A DNA stretch of 64,000 nt from Diospyros lotus. Its lineage: Eukaryota > Streptophyta > Magnoliopsida > Ericales > Ebenaceae. Positions 34,272 through 45,699 of this stretch are shown here, piece by piece. The DNA is taken from the NCBI RefSeq assembly GCF_014633365.1, contig NC_068350.1, positions 14,237,787 to 14,301,786 on the forward strand, written 5' to 3'. Positions within the stretch are counted from its first letter, which is position 1, and the number at the start of each line of letters is the position of its first letter. A program made the position numbers and the translations under genes. The notes under the pieces were generated by a model, which saw nothing but the letters and a program-made list of their open reading frames with translations, did no database searches and had not been told where the DNA came from.

Positions 34272-36898
34272 TGTAACACCCCATTTTTCCCAATGTATTA
34301 GATAACGTAAAATTTCAGGGATATATTTATTTCCAACAAAAACTCAACACATAAATCATTCCCCAACAATCCCTTTACAACTTCTCAATATATCAACTCA
34401 GAATCATTAATAAATTAAGACAGATAAATCATTAAGTTGAGGAAGCTAGATCTGAACCTTAAATGGTATATATAACCGCAACCATTTCATTTATGACTTA
34501 AAAGTCGAACCATCGTTTTAAATGACATCATCAAAAAATACAACATAATTAAAAGCGATATATTATAAACCATCTACTAATCGCCGTCACTTCTTAGTAA
34601 TCCATTTTCCTTTTACACCGCTGCTTTCACCTAGAATGTTTGAATATTCCAGGAATATAGTCCAAATTAGATGCTGAATCATCTAAGTCAGAGTTCAAAA
34701 CACTTTTTCATAAATGTATGCAAGACATGAAACAAAATGACATAACTCGACAAGTCTCAGCCCAAGAGAATCTCATACAACTCTTAACCTAACCACGAGA
34801 AAAGGGTAATCTCTCTAAAGGCAACATCACCACATCGACACATTGGCACAACACAGTCCTAGCTTAAGAGGGGCAAAGTCAACGCATCTCTCTGACACCT
34901 CATGAACAATCATTACCACTCTCAGCCTAGGAGGATCAACATCAATGCAGGAACCCGACTCACCACAATTACATCAGGGATTATGTTCCCACTCAAAAGC
35001 ATTTCGGAAACATTACCCATTTCTAACTCATATCTCACATGGAAAACTAGTTATCCTAGTGTAACTTCCCTGGCCATACGGCCCGGCACGGAACCCTAGG
35101 CGACTATCCCGGCATGCACACTAGCATAAGATACTCCTATATGTTATTCCAACAACACCATTGGGAATTATGACTATACTATCTAGATAACATTCCAGGT
35201 TAACTTCCCATATGAACAACACAAAACTCACGACAATGCCACATACCACAACTCAATGCATCACATAAATAACATTTTAAAACATAATTGATTGCATAGA
35301 ATATAATGCACATGTATAAAACATTTTGGGGACTAACCTCCCACATGAAACCAACTATCATCGGTTACCATTTGCATGCAACAAAACTATTTTACATGAA
35401 ATCATAACACATTTAGGTAGAAAAAATACCAAGTTTTTATGGTAGGAACACTCACCTTAAACGTATTCAGAACGTCTTGATTCTCGTGCATAACCTCAAT
35501 TTGCGTGCCAAACTTCAGACACCCGTACTTATACCCAACCTCGAGTCACAACATTCCCTAAACATCATATTTATTTAAAGGAAAATCAAAATCCATTTTT
35601 CCTTAATTTTTCATAATTTCCTATATTTTTCTCCTAGTTTCCATCTCGATAATTCCAAAATAATTATCTCCTCAAATATTTTTTGAAAATTTTCAACTTG
35701 ATAATTCCTAAAATAATTTTAGAAAAATATTAAAATCAATTTCAAAAAATACCACTGGCCCACGCGCCCTCACGCAACAAGCTCGTGTCTACGAGTGAAA
35801 GGTGGCTCGTGCAGTTCACACGCCGATCGTCTTCCCCGTTTCCAATTGCCGCTACTACTCCGATGCCCAATTTGATCACACCCCCTTGAAGCTCTCCCTC
35901 AATCGATCCTAATGACACCCTTGGTTTCCCAAAATGTCACTGGAAAAGGCCTCGGCTAGTTGCAGGTCCGGCCCTGGTGTCCGCCTCGTGCTTTTTGGTC
36001 AAGCTTCGAACCAGCTTCAAACCTACTCCAAAATGCACCAAAATCTCCAGAATTCCTCACCTTAATGCAAAAGATCAAAAGACCTTTAACCAATCCTTCA
36101 AAAATGCTCCAAAACTTTGCCAATTTGTGTCCAAATTGAAACCCTCGGCCCCCCTTTTATAGCAAAATTCGGCCATAACTCGGCCAATTAGACGCCAAGG
36201 CTTGGCCCCCAAGCTTCCCCGAGCAGGATACAACCTTCCCCAACCCTCCCTTAGCCGTCCCATGGCCGAAAATGTGCTCCACGTACGGTGGCAGTGCAGC
36301 GGCCATTTTTGCAGTGTTCACACTACGCTTTGATTAACTACACTTTGGCCCCCCTTATTTCTTCCAATCTCAATTTGCCCCTTTCCTTAAAGCCCTTGAT
36401 CTTTCCAATAACACCACTAAGGCCCACAAGTTTGTACTCTTCATTTCATCCTTGAAATTTCTGAAAAACTATCTTCTTGACCTCCCTCAGGCAAAATTAG
36501 TAAATCACACTTAGGCTCGATTGATTGATTTAACCCTAAGTCCTTTCATTTCAACCTGAAATCGCTTAAGGGTTATACTATATATAAATTCTTGGTCCTC
36601 ACAACACTCGTTGACATTTCGGAAGTTTCCTATGTCGATTCGATTTTTCAGCTTGATCCACAACTGTACTGAAATTCGTTCCCGATCCAATTTCTTTTGA
36701 CACCTAAAATCATGCCTCGAATCACTTGTCAATACTATTCCATTTTCCTTAAACATATAGGGTCCGGGGCACTCTTTATGGTGGATTCAGTCACTCAAAA
36801 CTGTGATAGTGTACCCTATAGCCCCACTATTTCAAAAATTTCACTTATACCCTTCGTAAAATACCTTTTATAATCTCAAGAATTTCCTAGGTATTACA
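34272..36898 (-). repeat. 3' LTR of a Tekay-like gypsy element, about 2.6 kb
   Basis: Minus-strand start TGTAATACC and end GGGGTGTTACA. A polypurine tract lies directly before it on the minus strand. No coding domain inside; short ORFs near 36000-36260 are in C-rich DNA and look spurious. The 5' LTR partner is not present in the window. Confidence 0.75.
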
Positions 36899-36912
36899 TT
36901 CTCCCCCCTTAA
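36899..36912 (-). promoter_or_regulatory. Polypurine tract of the Tekay-like element
   Basis: Minus strand TTAAGGGGGGAGAA immediately before TGTAATACC. The preceding AAATTTCAAGGACAAAATTT block is typical of the 3' end of the internal region in this lineage. It primes plus-strand DNA synthesis and fixes this LTR as the 3' one. Confidence 0.8.
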
Positions 36913-37026
36913 TAAATTTTGTCCTTGAAATTTTGCCCCCGTTAAATTAAATTACTACTATTTATAACAACTCCTAATGGAAATGTCGTAAATATATCAT
37001 TCCTAATCCTTAGCAATTATTTTAAC

Positions 37027-37335
37027 TCACATAGGCACGTACCTGATCAATTGGGTAAACTTGACATCGTATTGAGTCACTGATGTTTCGTCAATCTGCC
37101 TCAATTTCATGAATTCCCAAGTCTTTTCTTCCCTCCAACTTCGAGAAAAATACTTAGCATCAAACGCTTCCTTGAATCTTTCCCAAGTCACAGGTTGAGC
37201 TAGCCTTGGCCTTGGATCTTGTTCCACTTGCCTGGGTATCCTCTACAAGGCCCGCTAAGCCGATTGGCACCATCGTCCAGCCTTTTCCTCTAGTATGAAT
37301 GTGGCGCACGTCTCCACGATTTAGACATCAGCTAG
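37027..37335 (-). pseudogene. Tekay-like gag, internal fragment
   Basis: Minus strand. Reads CATFILEEKAGRW then, with stops, PVTWERFKEAFDAKYF, WEFMKLRQ and VTQYDVKFTQLIRYVPM, the retrotransposon gag core (PF03732). It ends abruptly after YVPM; about 110 bp later comes the polypurine tract, so zinc knuckle and all of pol are deleted. Its upstream side joins the RNase H of the Tat-like element directly. Confidence 0.8.
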
Positions 37336-37344
37336 ATCAATGGT

Positions 37345-38904
37345 GGGTGAATCCAAGGCTTCCTGTATAACAGACTGGTTATTCCTAGGTTTTTTAGTGC
37401 TGGTGAGCTTTGAGAGTAGGTCTGCCCGCACATTTTGCTCCCTGGGAATGTATTTGATTTGGAAATATTCAAAGGACTCGGCTAAGGTTCTAACCTTGTT
37501 GAGATATCGACGAGTTGTGGTTCCTATGTCTGGAATTGCCCTTGACTTGGTTAGTCACCAACTGAGAGTCACTTCTTGCAACCACCCAGGCTGCTCCCAT
37601 CTCTTTTGCTAAGTTTAATTGGCTATGAGGGCTTCGTATTCTACTTGGTTGTTGATGGCCTTAAAGTTGAAGCGAAGGGATTATTCGAGCTTCAGCCCAT
37701 TGGGTCCTCCTAAGATAATTTTGGCTCCACTTCCTTTGATGTTGGAAGCTTCACCGACGAATAGAATCCAGGGATTAGATTCCAAGCTTGGATTAGGAGA
37801 AGATAACTTAGCACAGAAGTGGGACAGTACCTGAGATTTGATGTGTTTGCGAGGCTAGTACTGTATGCCAAATTCAGAAAGTTCAACTGACCATGCGATC
37901 ATCCTTCCTTACAGTTTCGGCTTCTGAAGCAGCTGTTGGATTGGTTGATCAACTAAGACTATTATCTAGTGGCTCTAGAAATGTGGCCTGAGCTTTTGGG
38001 CTACCGTCACCAATGCTAATGCTAGCCTTTCGATCTTCTAGTAACGTAGCTTAGCTCCCTGAAAGGTTCTGTTGATGAAGTATACTGATCGTTGTGACTT
38101 TCCATCTTCACAGACTAAAAATGCACTAAGGCCATTATCAGTGATGGAGAGGTAGAGTGAGAGCTCTTCTTCGGGCTCTGGCTTGAAGAGAATACGGGGC
38201 GCCACCAAGAGGCCCTTGAGCTCCTGAAAAGCAGCTTCACATTATTCTATCCATTGGAACTCTGTTGGCTTTTTAGGCATTAGAAGAATGGCCTCTCCCG
38301 ATTTGTTAACTTTGAGAGAAAGCTTAATAGAGTTGTTATCCGGCCTATCAATCGTTGGACCTCTTTTACATTGGTGCATTTCAAGGATGGCCTTGCATTT
38401 GTCGGGGTTGGCCTCGATTCCCCAGCTAGTTAACATGAAGCCAAGGAACCTACCAGTTTGTACTCCGAAAGCGCATTTGTCTGGATTCAGTCTCATGTTA
38501 TGCTATCGGAGTTGGAAAAAAATTTTGGACATGTCAGAGCAGTGATCCTGGCCCTCTGATGTCTTGGTCACCACGTCGTCTACATAGACTTCGATGTTTT
38601 GGCCAATCTGCTTGGTGAACACCTTGTTCATCAGTTGCTGATATGTTGCGCCGACGTTCTTTAGGCTGGCATTTTTTTTGAAAAATGTCGTCTTCTCCTC
38701 ATCTCCATGATGCATTTGGATCTTGTTATATCAGGAGTAAGCATCCATAAAGCTCAGGTACTTGTATCCGGAGGCCGCATTTATAAGCCGGTCGATGTTA
38801 GGTAGTGGATACGAATCCTTTGGGCATGCTTTATTCAGGTCAGTGAAGTTGACGCACATTCTTCGTTTGCTTAAGGATTTCTTCACCGTGACTATGTTGG
38901 TAAG
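37345..38904 (-). pseudogene. Reverse transcriptase and two RNase H regions, Tat-like
   Basis: Minus strand. Blocks in order: MCVNFTDLNKACPKDSYPLP, FMDAYS, YVDDV (38586-38572), MRLNPDKCAFGVQTGRFLGF, RNase H traces (LYLSITDNGLSAFLVCEDGK, ERLALALVTVAQKLRPHF), then a second RNase H (FKAINNQVEYEALIAN, YIPREQNVRADLLSKL). Many stops and some frameshifts. The canonical RT aspartates remain in YVDD. Sequence ends at about 37345 in the Tekay fragment, and integrase is absent. Confidence 0.8.
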
Positions 38905-39801
38905 TCACATTATATATGTGACCTCCCTGATGAATTCAGCCTTTAAGAGTTTTGATGTCTCCTCGGTAGCCGTGCGCCGCCTTTCTTCTCCTAGTTTTCT
39001 TTTTCTTTGGGTAATTGGTCTGACCTCCAGATCTAGTGCCAGTCTATGGCAGATGACGGATGGATCTATTCCAGGCATGTCGATGGGCGTCCAAGAAAAG
39101 AGGTCAAAGTTTTGTTGGAGTAGGCTGATCAGCCTCTCTCTCAACTCTTCTGGCAATATGGAACCGATGTGGGCGACCTGTTTTGGGCGGGAACCTAAGC
39201 TCACAAGGTGGATCTCTTCTATGAGTTGAGGGTAATTTTCTAAGACTTTTCCTTGTGGGTTTAGCTCAGTCATATTTATGCTGTGGTGTGGGGCTTGGCT
39301 ATTAACACATGCAGTTTGGTTACTGTTATCAGCAGCTTGGTTTCCCTCGTCATCCTTGCTGGGTTCGAAACTTCGAGCCCTGAGGCTATCATGGTAACAC
39401 TGTCGGTGTTCTTTTTGGTCAGCGTGGACAACTCCAACCCCGGTGGCTGACACCGAGAATTTCATAACCAGATAGGGAGTTGATACAACTGCACTCAAAG
39501 CTTTAAGGGACGGGTGGCCAAGCAATGCGTTGTACGGCGTCTGGCAATCAACGACCAGGTACCAGATACTAATTGTTTTGATAATAGGGGTTGTTCCAAA
39601 TGAAGTTAATAGATCGATGTACCCCTTTACGTCAACCTGTTTTCCAAAAAAATCAATCAAATTTCTAGGGAATGGTTTTAGATCTTCTTTTGGGATCCCT
39701 ATTCTTCCTAAGGTCGATATATATAACAAATCGGCTGAACTTCCTTGATCAATGAGGACTTTCTTCACCAGGAAGTTGGTCGCGACGACCGAGACCACCA
39801 T
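38905..39801 (-). pseudogene. Protease and start of reverse transcriptase, Tat-like
   Basis: A 298-codon open frame on the minus strand. The protease active site reads VLIDQGSSADLLY (DQG at 39750-39742), a form common in Tat elements in place of DTG. Then VVDCQTPYNALLGHPSLKAL follows, typical of retropepsin. The end (RRTATEETSKLLKAEFIREV) enters the reverse transcriptase. This part looks intact, but the frame ends at 38905 and downstream parts are broken. Confidence 0.85.
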
Positions 39802-39889
39802 GGGTCGTCAAGGTTTTGATCGACCCCTTCAAAGTCTCTATCAGTGAAGGAGATTATGGGGTGTCGGGCCATCTTTCTTAGCCTCCTCT

Positions 39890-40819
39890 GGACATTATTT
39901 ATCGACATTACTACTCGGAGGTGTTACTTCCTTGTCGAACTGGAATGTCCTCTTCTCGCAAAGCCTTCGGAGATGGTGTCAATGACCCTAACTATCTGAT
40001 TGGTCGAGGGTGGTCCAACATTTCGCCTATCGTCTTCTCGAGGTCATTTCTGGGGGTTGTGGCTCCTTCGCCTGCCTGGGTTGGCTTGTGGGGATCGCCT
40101 TCAATCCATTCTGTAAGTATACTTACGGAGGTAACCCTCCCTAAATATATAACCGTTTGATTTGGTCCTTCAGGGTGGCACATTCTTCAATTGTGTGACC
40201 GAACATGCAATGGTAATCACACCTCTTGCTGGTGTTAACATTGTCGCGGTAAGGCTATTGATCCTAGGTGTCTAGAAGCGGGATTATTCTTAAGCTATAA
40301 ACTTCCTGAGGATTCGCTCTCTCCTGGTTGTGAGGGGGTGTAGGTGTCATAGAGCAGTTAGAGTGGCACAGGGAGTCGAGCTGGCTTCCTTCGTCCCTTG
40401 CCGGGGTCTTTGTTGTCCTGTCCTCAGTTGGAATCTCTTTTGGGATTGCGCTGGTGTTCGGTAGAGGCCTTAAGCTAATGGACCTACTGTGGCCGAGCCG
40501 ATGGTTGGGTGTGTCTGTGCCTGGCTGCCGATGCTTCTTCCATGTTTATATACCCTGCGACCCATACCCTGAGGTCATCTAGGCTAGAGGGAGGCCTCCG
40601 GGCCAATGAGTTAGCAAAAGAACCTCCTCTTTGCCTGGCCATAATGGTGTGTAGGGAGACTGTCGGGTTGAGGTCTTTGATCTAAATGGCTTCTTGGTTG
40701 AATCTGTTTAGAAATGTCCAGAGTGGCTCATGCTCGCCCTGCCTCAAGTTGATGAGACTAGTGGACGTCTTGTGGTGAGCTCGGCTTGTGGAAAAGTGAG
40801 TTAGGAATCGGTTCGCTAT
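39890..40819 (-). pseudogene. Tat-like gag, C-terminal part
   Basis: Minus strand. RFLTHFSTSRAHHKT, SLINLRQGEHEPLWTFLNRF, and a later LDDLRVWVAGYINMEEA segment. No clear CCHC zinc knuckle is seen. Several stops. It joins the N-terminal part at 43032 when the LTR between is removed (ELV-T-IANRF reads through). Confidence 0.75.
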
Positions 40820-43031
40820 TGTTTCACTTTTGTATATTAGTTTTGATGATAAAAAACATCTATTAGCTTAATCCATAAGTCATGAGTCAAGGTTATGGTT
40901 TTCAACAAATATCAATTTCAATATAAAGTATTATTTTATTCAAATGAACACCAAATTAATTTCACTATAAAGTATTATTTTATTCAAATGAACACCAAAT
41001 TAATTTCACTCTTATACATATGTAGATTTGCAAAATCAAGTATTAAGATTTAAAAGAATCTCCTAAAATGATTTTCAAAATTAGCCTTGAAATCGTTAGT
41101 CAAAATGAAGCTAAAATTGTTCTAAGGCAAAAGACCAATTAGAACATATTTTTGAAAATATTTTCATTTTGAAAAACTATCTCTCTATATTTTGATAGCT
41201 ATTATCCATTAGTGATAAAAATTATTTTTAATGAATTTTTCAAGAAATAGAAAGTACATATTTTAAAAGTGGTAAAATTGTTAAATCCTGAGTTTGTGCT
41301 AAAACCAAAATTCTACTTTCTTATTTTTATGGATTTTGATTTTTTGGATATTTTTATTGAATCCAAATAGGAGGTACTTACTTATTTATATTTATGTATT
41401 AAAGTAAATGCAAGGTAAAATATAAATAAAAGAAAATGTGGACATGCTATGGATATAAAACAAATGTAAATATGTTGCAATGTATACATGCTATGGATTG
41501 TGTTTTCAAGCAAATGCTTCTGAAAATCTGTCATGTTTCTGTGCATGTTTCGAAACCCCTTTTTGAAAAGGTTTTCAATGCTTTCTAAGTATGTATGTTA
41601 TTTCGAAACATCTATGTTTTGAAATCAGGTTTTGCATTATGTTTCGAAACCTTTATTCTATGTTTCGAAACCTCTAACATTTCTGTCAACAGATCATTTA
41701 AAAACTGAGATGCATGTGTGCTGCAAGTTTGTATTTATCAAAATTATTTGTTTAATACTTTCTCCATGCTCTAAGGATTCAAATTTGAATTGGAGATCAT
41801 GTGTATGCTCATAGTGGGGAATAGATTATGTCTCCTACTCATTGCTGTCTCTAAGTGTAAGTTCAGCTGGAAATGCTGTATGTTTCGAAACATGAGGAGT
41901 ATGTTTCGAAACCTTAGTGTAAATTTGTGATGTTTCGAAACCTGTTTGCTATGTTTCAAAACCTTCTTTTCTATCTTTTCTCTAACGGCTATAAACGGCT
42001 AGATTTCTATCTCTTGATATAAATAGCAGGTGTTTGAAGATAAGAAAAAGTTAGAACAAGAGAGTACACACTAGAGAGACATATATAAGCACAAGTGGAG
42101 ATCAAAATGTTTATTCAAGCTTTCGAATAAGGTCTTCTACAAATCCTAATCTTGTGCATTGCAAGTGTGAAAGGAGAAGTAAGTGCAAATAACGAGTCTG
42201 ATCACTTCAGCTCTCCTCACCTCAAGCTAAGAAGTTTATCTAGCCATTGGTAAAATATTCATTCCTATAAATTCATTGGACTGTAAAGATAAAACTCTAT
42301 TTATCTTGATTGTTGTAAAGTTTGAGTTAAGCCTAAAACTTATTGTGGAAAAGGTTTGAGTTAAGCCTAAAACTCACTTGGTGCTAGGTTTGAGTTGAGC
42401 CCGAAAAAACTTATTGTACAAGATTTTGAGGTGAATCGTGGTAAAACCCTTGTTATGGTTGATCAGTAGTAAAAGTGATTGGGATTAAAAAAATCCTTCA
42501 AGTGGGTAAGCTTGAAGATAGTGGACTAGGCGGAGTGCCGAACCACTATATATATTATGTGCAATTATTCTTTCACTTTTGCTTATCATTATTGCCTATT
42601 GCTCATGCTTTCACAAGAATTATTTTCAAAGACTAAAACAAAGTTTCCTTGAGCTTAAACACAGACATATGTATAAACATATCTTTGATCTCAAACACCT
42701 TTGGTATACTCTTACTTATGTAAATCATCTTTACTAAAGATCATTATTTTGAAATTCAAGCTAAGAAATTTCGAAATAAGCAAAATAGTAAGTTGTATTT
42801 TGAAACATGCCTTATAGATTTCAAAACAAGCTAAAATAGTAAAGTATATTTTGAAACATATGTAGTAGGTTTCGAAACCTACTTAACATAAAGGTTTATT
42901 TTGAAACATATAACCTATATTTCGAAACCTAATGTTATACCATCAATCAGTGTTTTAAATTATCGAAAATTTATACAAATCCCAATTCACCCCCCTTCTT
43001 GGGATATATTTGCCATCATTAGGAACCAACA
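40820..43031 (+). repeat. SIRE-type LTR with GTTTCGAAAC palindromes
   Basis: Starts TGTTTCACTTTTG, ends AGGAACCAACA, after the CCAATTCACCCCCC...TTGGG block. TATAAATA at 42018-42025. Six exact GTTTCGAAAC and several variants lie at 41545-41965 upstream of TATA, and more variants lie at 42760-42935. A TCTAACGGCTA motif lies at 41981-41991. A 44-bp direct tandem repeat lies at 40915-41002. Flanks GCTAT and GTCAC do not match, so no target duplication. Confidence 0.75.
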
Positions 43032-43590
43032 GTCACTAGCTCGAAAAAATTGTGGATGGAGTTCGGCTCCAAAGAGGAAAACCATAACATAGCCGACTTC
43101 TTCAATGTGCTTGGAAATGATCAGCACATGATCGGATTCATACCTCCACTTAGTAGAATTGCGACGCTGGACATGGTAAGGTGCTCTTGAGGATCGGTGG
43201 TATCGTCGTATAGTTCTAAGGTACTAGGGAGCCAGAAGCCATTCGATAGGGGGACGATCATGATGAACTCTAAGAAGGGATGGCTTGAAGAATACAGGGA
43301 TGTGGAAAGCGGGGGAATAGTGGTGTGGGTAGCTTGGTGGTGGCTACCTTCTGTATCATAGTCGATCGCTCGCTGCGTTGGTCACACTGTTGATTTCGGG
43401 TTAACTCAGCGACCTGGTTTTGGAGCTGTTGGATAGTCTGGAGGAGAACCTCCAGTACGACTGGGTCTTGTGGAAGGTGGTCGGCGGTGTTTGGCTCCCA
43501 GGATAGGGGCGCTTCTGGTTCGCACCATGGCAAAGTGGTAGGATTGGTTTGAAAGACTCTAATGAAGTTATGTGGTAGGTAAGTTTTACT
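43032..43590 (-). pseudogene. Tat-like gag, N-terminal part
   Basis: Minus strand. Begins after the primer site; a Pro/Gln-rich region with QTIQQLQNQVAELTRNQQ (short coiled coil likely) is open from 43701 to 43270. After a shift come ELYDDTTDPQEHLTMSS, LKKSAMLWFSSL and IHNFFELV, the start of the gag core. Interrupted at 43031 by the SIRE-type LTR. Confidence 0.75.
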
Positions 43591-43593
43591 GGA

Positions 43594-43610
43594 CCCTACG
43601 GTGGGCGCCA
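43594..43610 (-). promoter_or_regulatory. Primer binding site of the second Tat-like element
   Basis: Minus strand TGGCGCCCACCGTAGGG, two bases after the LTR end. TGGCGCC-type sites are common in Tat and related gypsy elements. I do not assign the tRNA with certainty. Confidence 0.75.
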
Positions 43611-43612
43611 GA

Positions 43613-44116
43613 TGTTCCTTCCTGGCCAAATAGAGCAATCGGAGCTGGCCTGCAACGACGAGGGACAGACTCCGGCAATTGGTCCGTGAGGGGGCTAGCA
43701 CCTACAAGCACTCTGACGCTCGAGTAAAAGAGTAGAAATGACAGAGTATCAGTGGGTCAAAGAGAAGAACATAGCTTGGCTCTTAAAAGAGCTTATTCAT
43801 ATAGAATGAGGAGAGGTCCTCCTACATGCATGCGTCGTGTGTTTGTAGGGTGATGGGACTGAGTATCTAGCATAGGTGGAGGTTCCCAGACGATAGCATG
43901 GCGTTGACAAGACCCTCATTAATGTAGATGGGATCTACCATAAATAAGCATGAGATTTTGAGCAAGCGCATGGGTTCCCAGCATACGGCTGCAATGATGC
44001 TACTGTAGACTATCGTAGGGCTAGGGTCGAGCCAAGATTGGGCCAAGATTAGCCTAGGGGCCATGGGTCAAGATTGGGCCTGGGGCCATGGGCCGAGATT
44101 GGGCCGGTATGATCCA
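43613..44116 (-). repeat. 5' LTR of the second Tat-like element
   Basis: Plus-strand ends TGTTCC and GATCCA. Aligns with 33625-34153 and, more loosely, with the solo LTR 50747-51217. Differences between the pair are numerous, so the insertion is old. Confidence 0.8.
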
Positions 44117-44186
44117 ATTTCGTAATATGAAAAAATATTAAAATTATATTTTCCGTCTTCAATTATTTTAATTAAAATTTTTAAAC

Positions 44187-44403
44187 CTTAATATGTTCTT
44201 TTATCATCAGGTTAAAAATTTCTTTATCTTGTGATTACGTAAAAGTGTATATATAGAGAGAGAGAGAGACAGAGAGAGAGAGAGAAAGAGGAGAGGGGGA
44301 GAGAATGACAATGATATGATGATGAAATAGAAGAATTTTTAATCTTAATATGTTCTATCATCAGGTTAAAAGTTTCTTTATCTTCTGATTACGTAAATGT
44401 GTG

Positions 44404-44448
<45 letters not shown>

Positions 44449-44491
44449 GGAGAATGACAATGATATGATGATGAAATAGAAGAATTTTTAT
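44187..44491. repeat. Tandem duplication with (TA)n(GA)n microsatellites
   Basis: Two copies of a unit of about 150 bp (44187-44343 and 44344-44491). Each starts CTTAATATGTTC, contains GATTACGTAAA, a TATATA/GAGAGA run of different length, and ends AATGACAATGATATGATGATG plus a short tail. The difference in repeat length fits slippage after the duplication. Confidence 0.85.
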
Positions 44492-44778
44492 AAATTATTT
44501 ATTTTTAATTATTAAATTACAACTTATAAATAATAAAACTTGTACTTATATTTATTACATGGAGAAAAAAATTATGTTTATATTTAATTAAATAATTATT
44601 TTTATATTAAAAATTATATTTATAAAAATAGCCTTAATTTTTATTTACAATTTCTTATTTTTTATTTTTTAAAAAATATTATTTCCCTATATTTCATTTT
44701 ATATAGTATGTGTTTCTCATTTAATCTAACCCTATAGGGGGTTTACCCCTTCTTAACTTAATGGTATATTCTATTATC

Positions 44779-45340
44779 TGTCGACGTTCAAAATTAGCAA
44801 ATTGTGATTCATAGGCTCACAATGAGAAAATAAGCCAAAACGCAAAGAGGAGAAACAAATTAGAACGTACACGATAAGTTTTTACGTGATTCAGCCAGAA
44901 TGATACCTACTCCATAACTGTTCTCTGGATATTCCGACGGAATAGCAGTATATCATTTCCCTCATTTAAAATGATATTTTGACTCCTATTTATAGTGAGA
45001 AGTGTTTACAATTGCATAAAAATCCAAAAGTGAAAGGATGACATCATTGAGACAAAACATCCTTATTAATTTCATAAAATCGAGAGTGAGCTCCGTATTA
45101 CTAGAGATCTAGTTTGTTTTAAATAAAGTAGATGGGTCCATGCCTCCGATTGTTCCGCAACTTTATTGTTATGCAAGCTGAATGATTAGACCAACGAGCT
45201 AAAAGCATCGTTAGGAGCTCGCTTAGTTCCGTGGCTTGAGCTTGAGTTTTAACGATGTGCAACCTTGTTCTGATAAGCTCGGCTTTGAGCTTATTGAGCT
45301 TCTGGCGATTGAGCCGGTTTGCTATGTCGTATCCAGCCCA
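44779..45340 (-). repeat. Solo LTR related to the Tat-like element at 11373
   Basis: Plus-strand ends TGTCGACG and CAGCCCA. In reverse it aligns over its length with 11373-11971 and 23176-23742. Shared blocks include GCACATCGTTAAAACTCAAG-like sequence, the TATA region (minus CTATAAATAGGAG), and a CTGAACGTCGACA end. Flanks (TTATC and TAAGA) do not match. About 360 bp upstream of the DUF247 gene, in opposite orientation. Confidence 0.7.
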
Positions 45341-45539
45341 TAAGAAATGATGCTAGAAATAACCATAACACTACCTAAAAATTATTTTATACAATTTAAA
45401 AATGTATTACATATAAAATAAATTATATGTAATACATTATTTATGTTATATAATATTATTTACAGTGTAAAAGATGTCAGCAACCTTTTCCGGAGTGGCG
45501 AACATGCTCGCCTCCCCGTCTGATTGATTTGATCAAATT

Positions 45540-45699
45540 ATTTAATTGGCACGTGATGTTGTGTCCCACAGTCAGTAGCATTCATAAAATGACCATCAAT
45601 GCTGCTTCTTCGGTAACATCCAAATCCCCAACTCTCCGTCTTATTTTACTCTTACTCTCCGCTTGTTAGAGCTCAGAAATCTTTAATCTCGGATTGGAG
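45540..45699 (+). promoter_or_regulatory. Promoter and leader region of the DUF247 gene, with G-box
   Basis: A G-box CACGTG lies at 45550-45555, 145-150 bp before the ATG; bZIP and bHLH factors bind such sites in plants. A weak TATA-like CATAAAAT lies at 45583-45590. The stretch before the ATG is CT-rich, as in many plant leaders. The transcription start cannot be fixed from sequence. Confidence 0.5.

Larger units (their letters stand above)
33625..44116 (-). mobile_element. Second Tat-like gypsy element, minus strand, nested and rearranged
   Basis: On the minus strand: 5' LTR (44116-43613), primer site (43610-43594), gag (43590-39890, split by an LTR), protease and reverse transcriptase (39801-38250), RNase H regions (to 37345). 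Then a break into a Tekay remnant (37335-34272), a short internal tail (34271-34154) with a purine tract, and 3' LTR (34153-33625). Flanks ATTTA (33620-33624) and ATTTC (44117-44121) form a target duplication with one mismatch. Integrase is missing. Confidence 0.8.

Noticed and set aside
44779..45340. Target duplication for this solo LTR
   Set aside because: Flanks TTATC and TAAGA do not match in either orientation, so none is claimed.
45694..45699. TTG start two codons upstream for the DUF247 gene
   Set aside because: Nuclear plant genes rarely start at TTG and an in-frame ATG follows at 45700.
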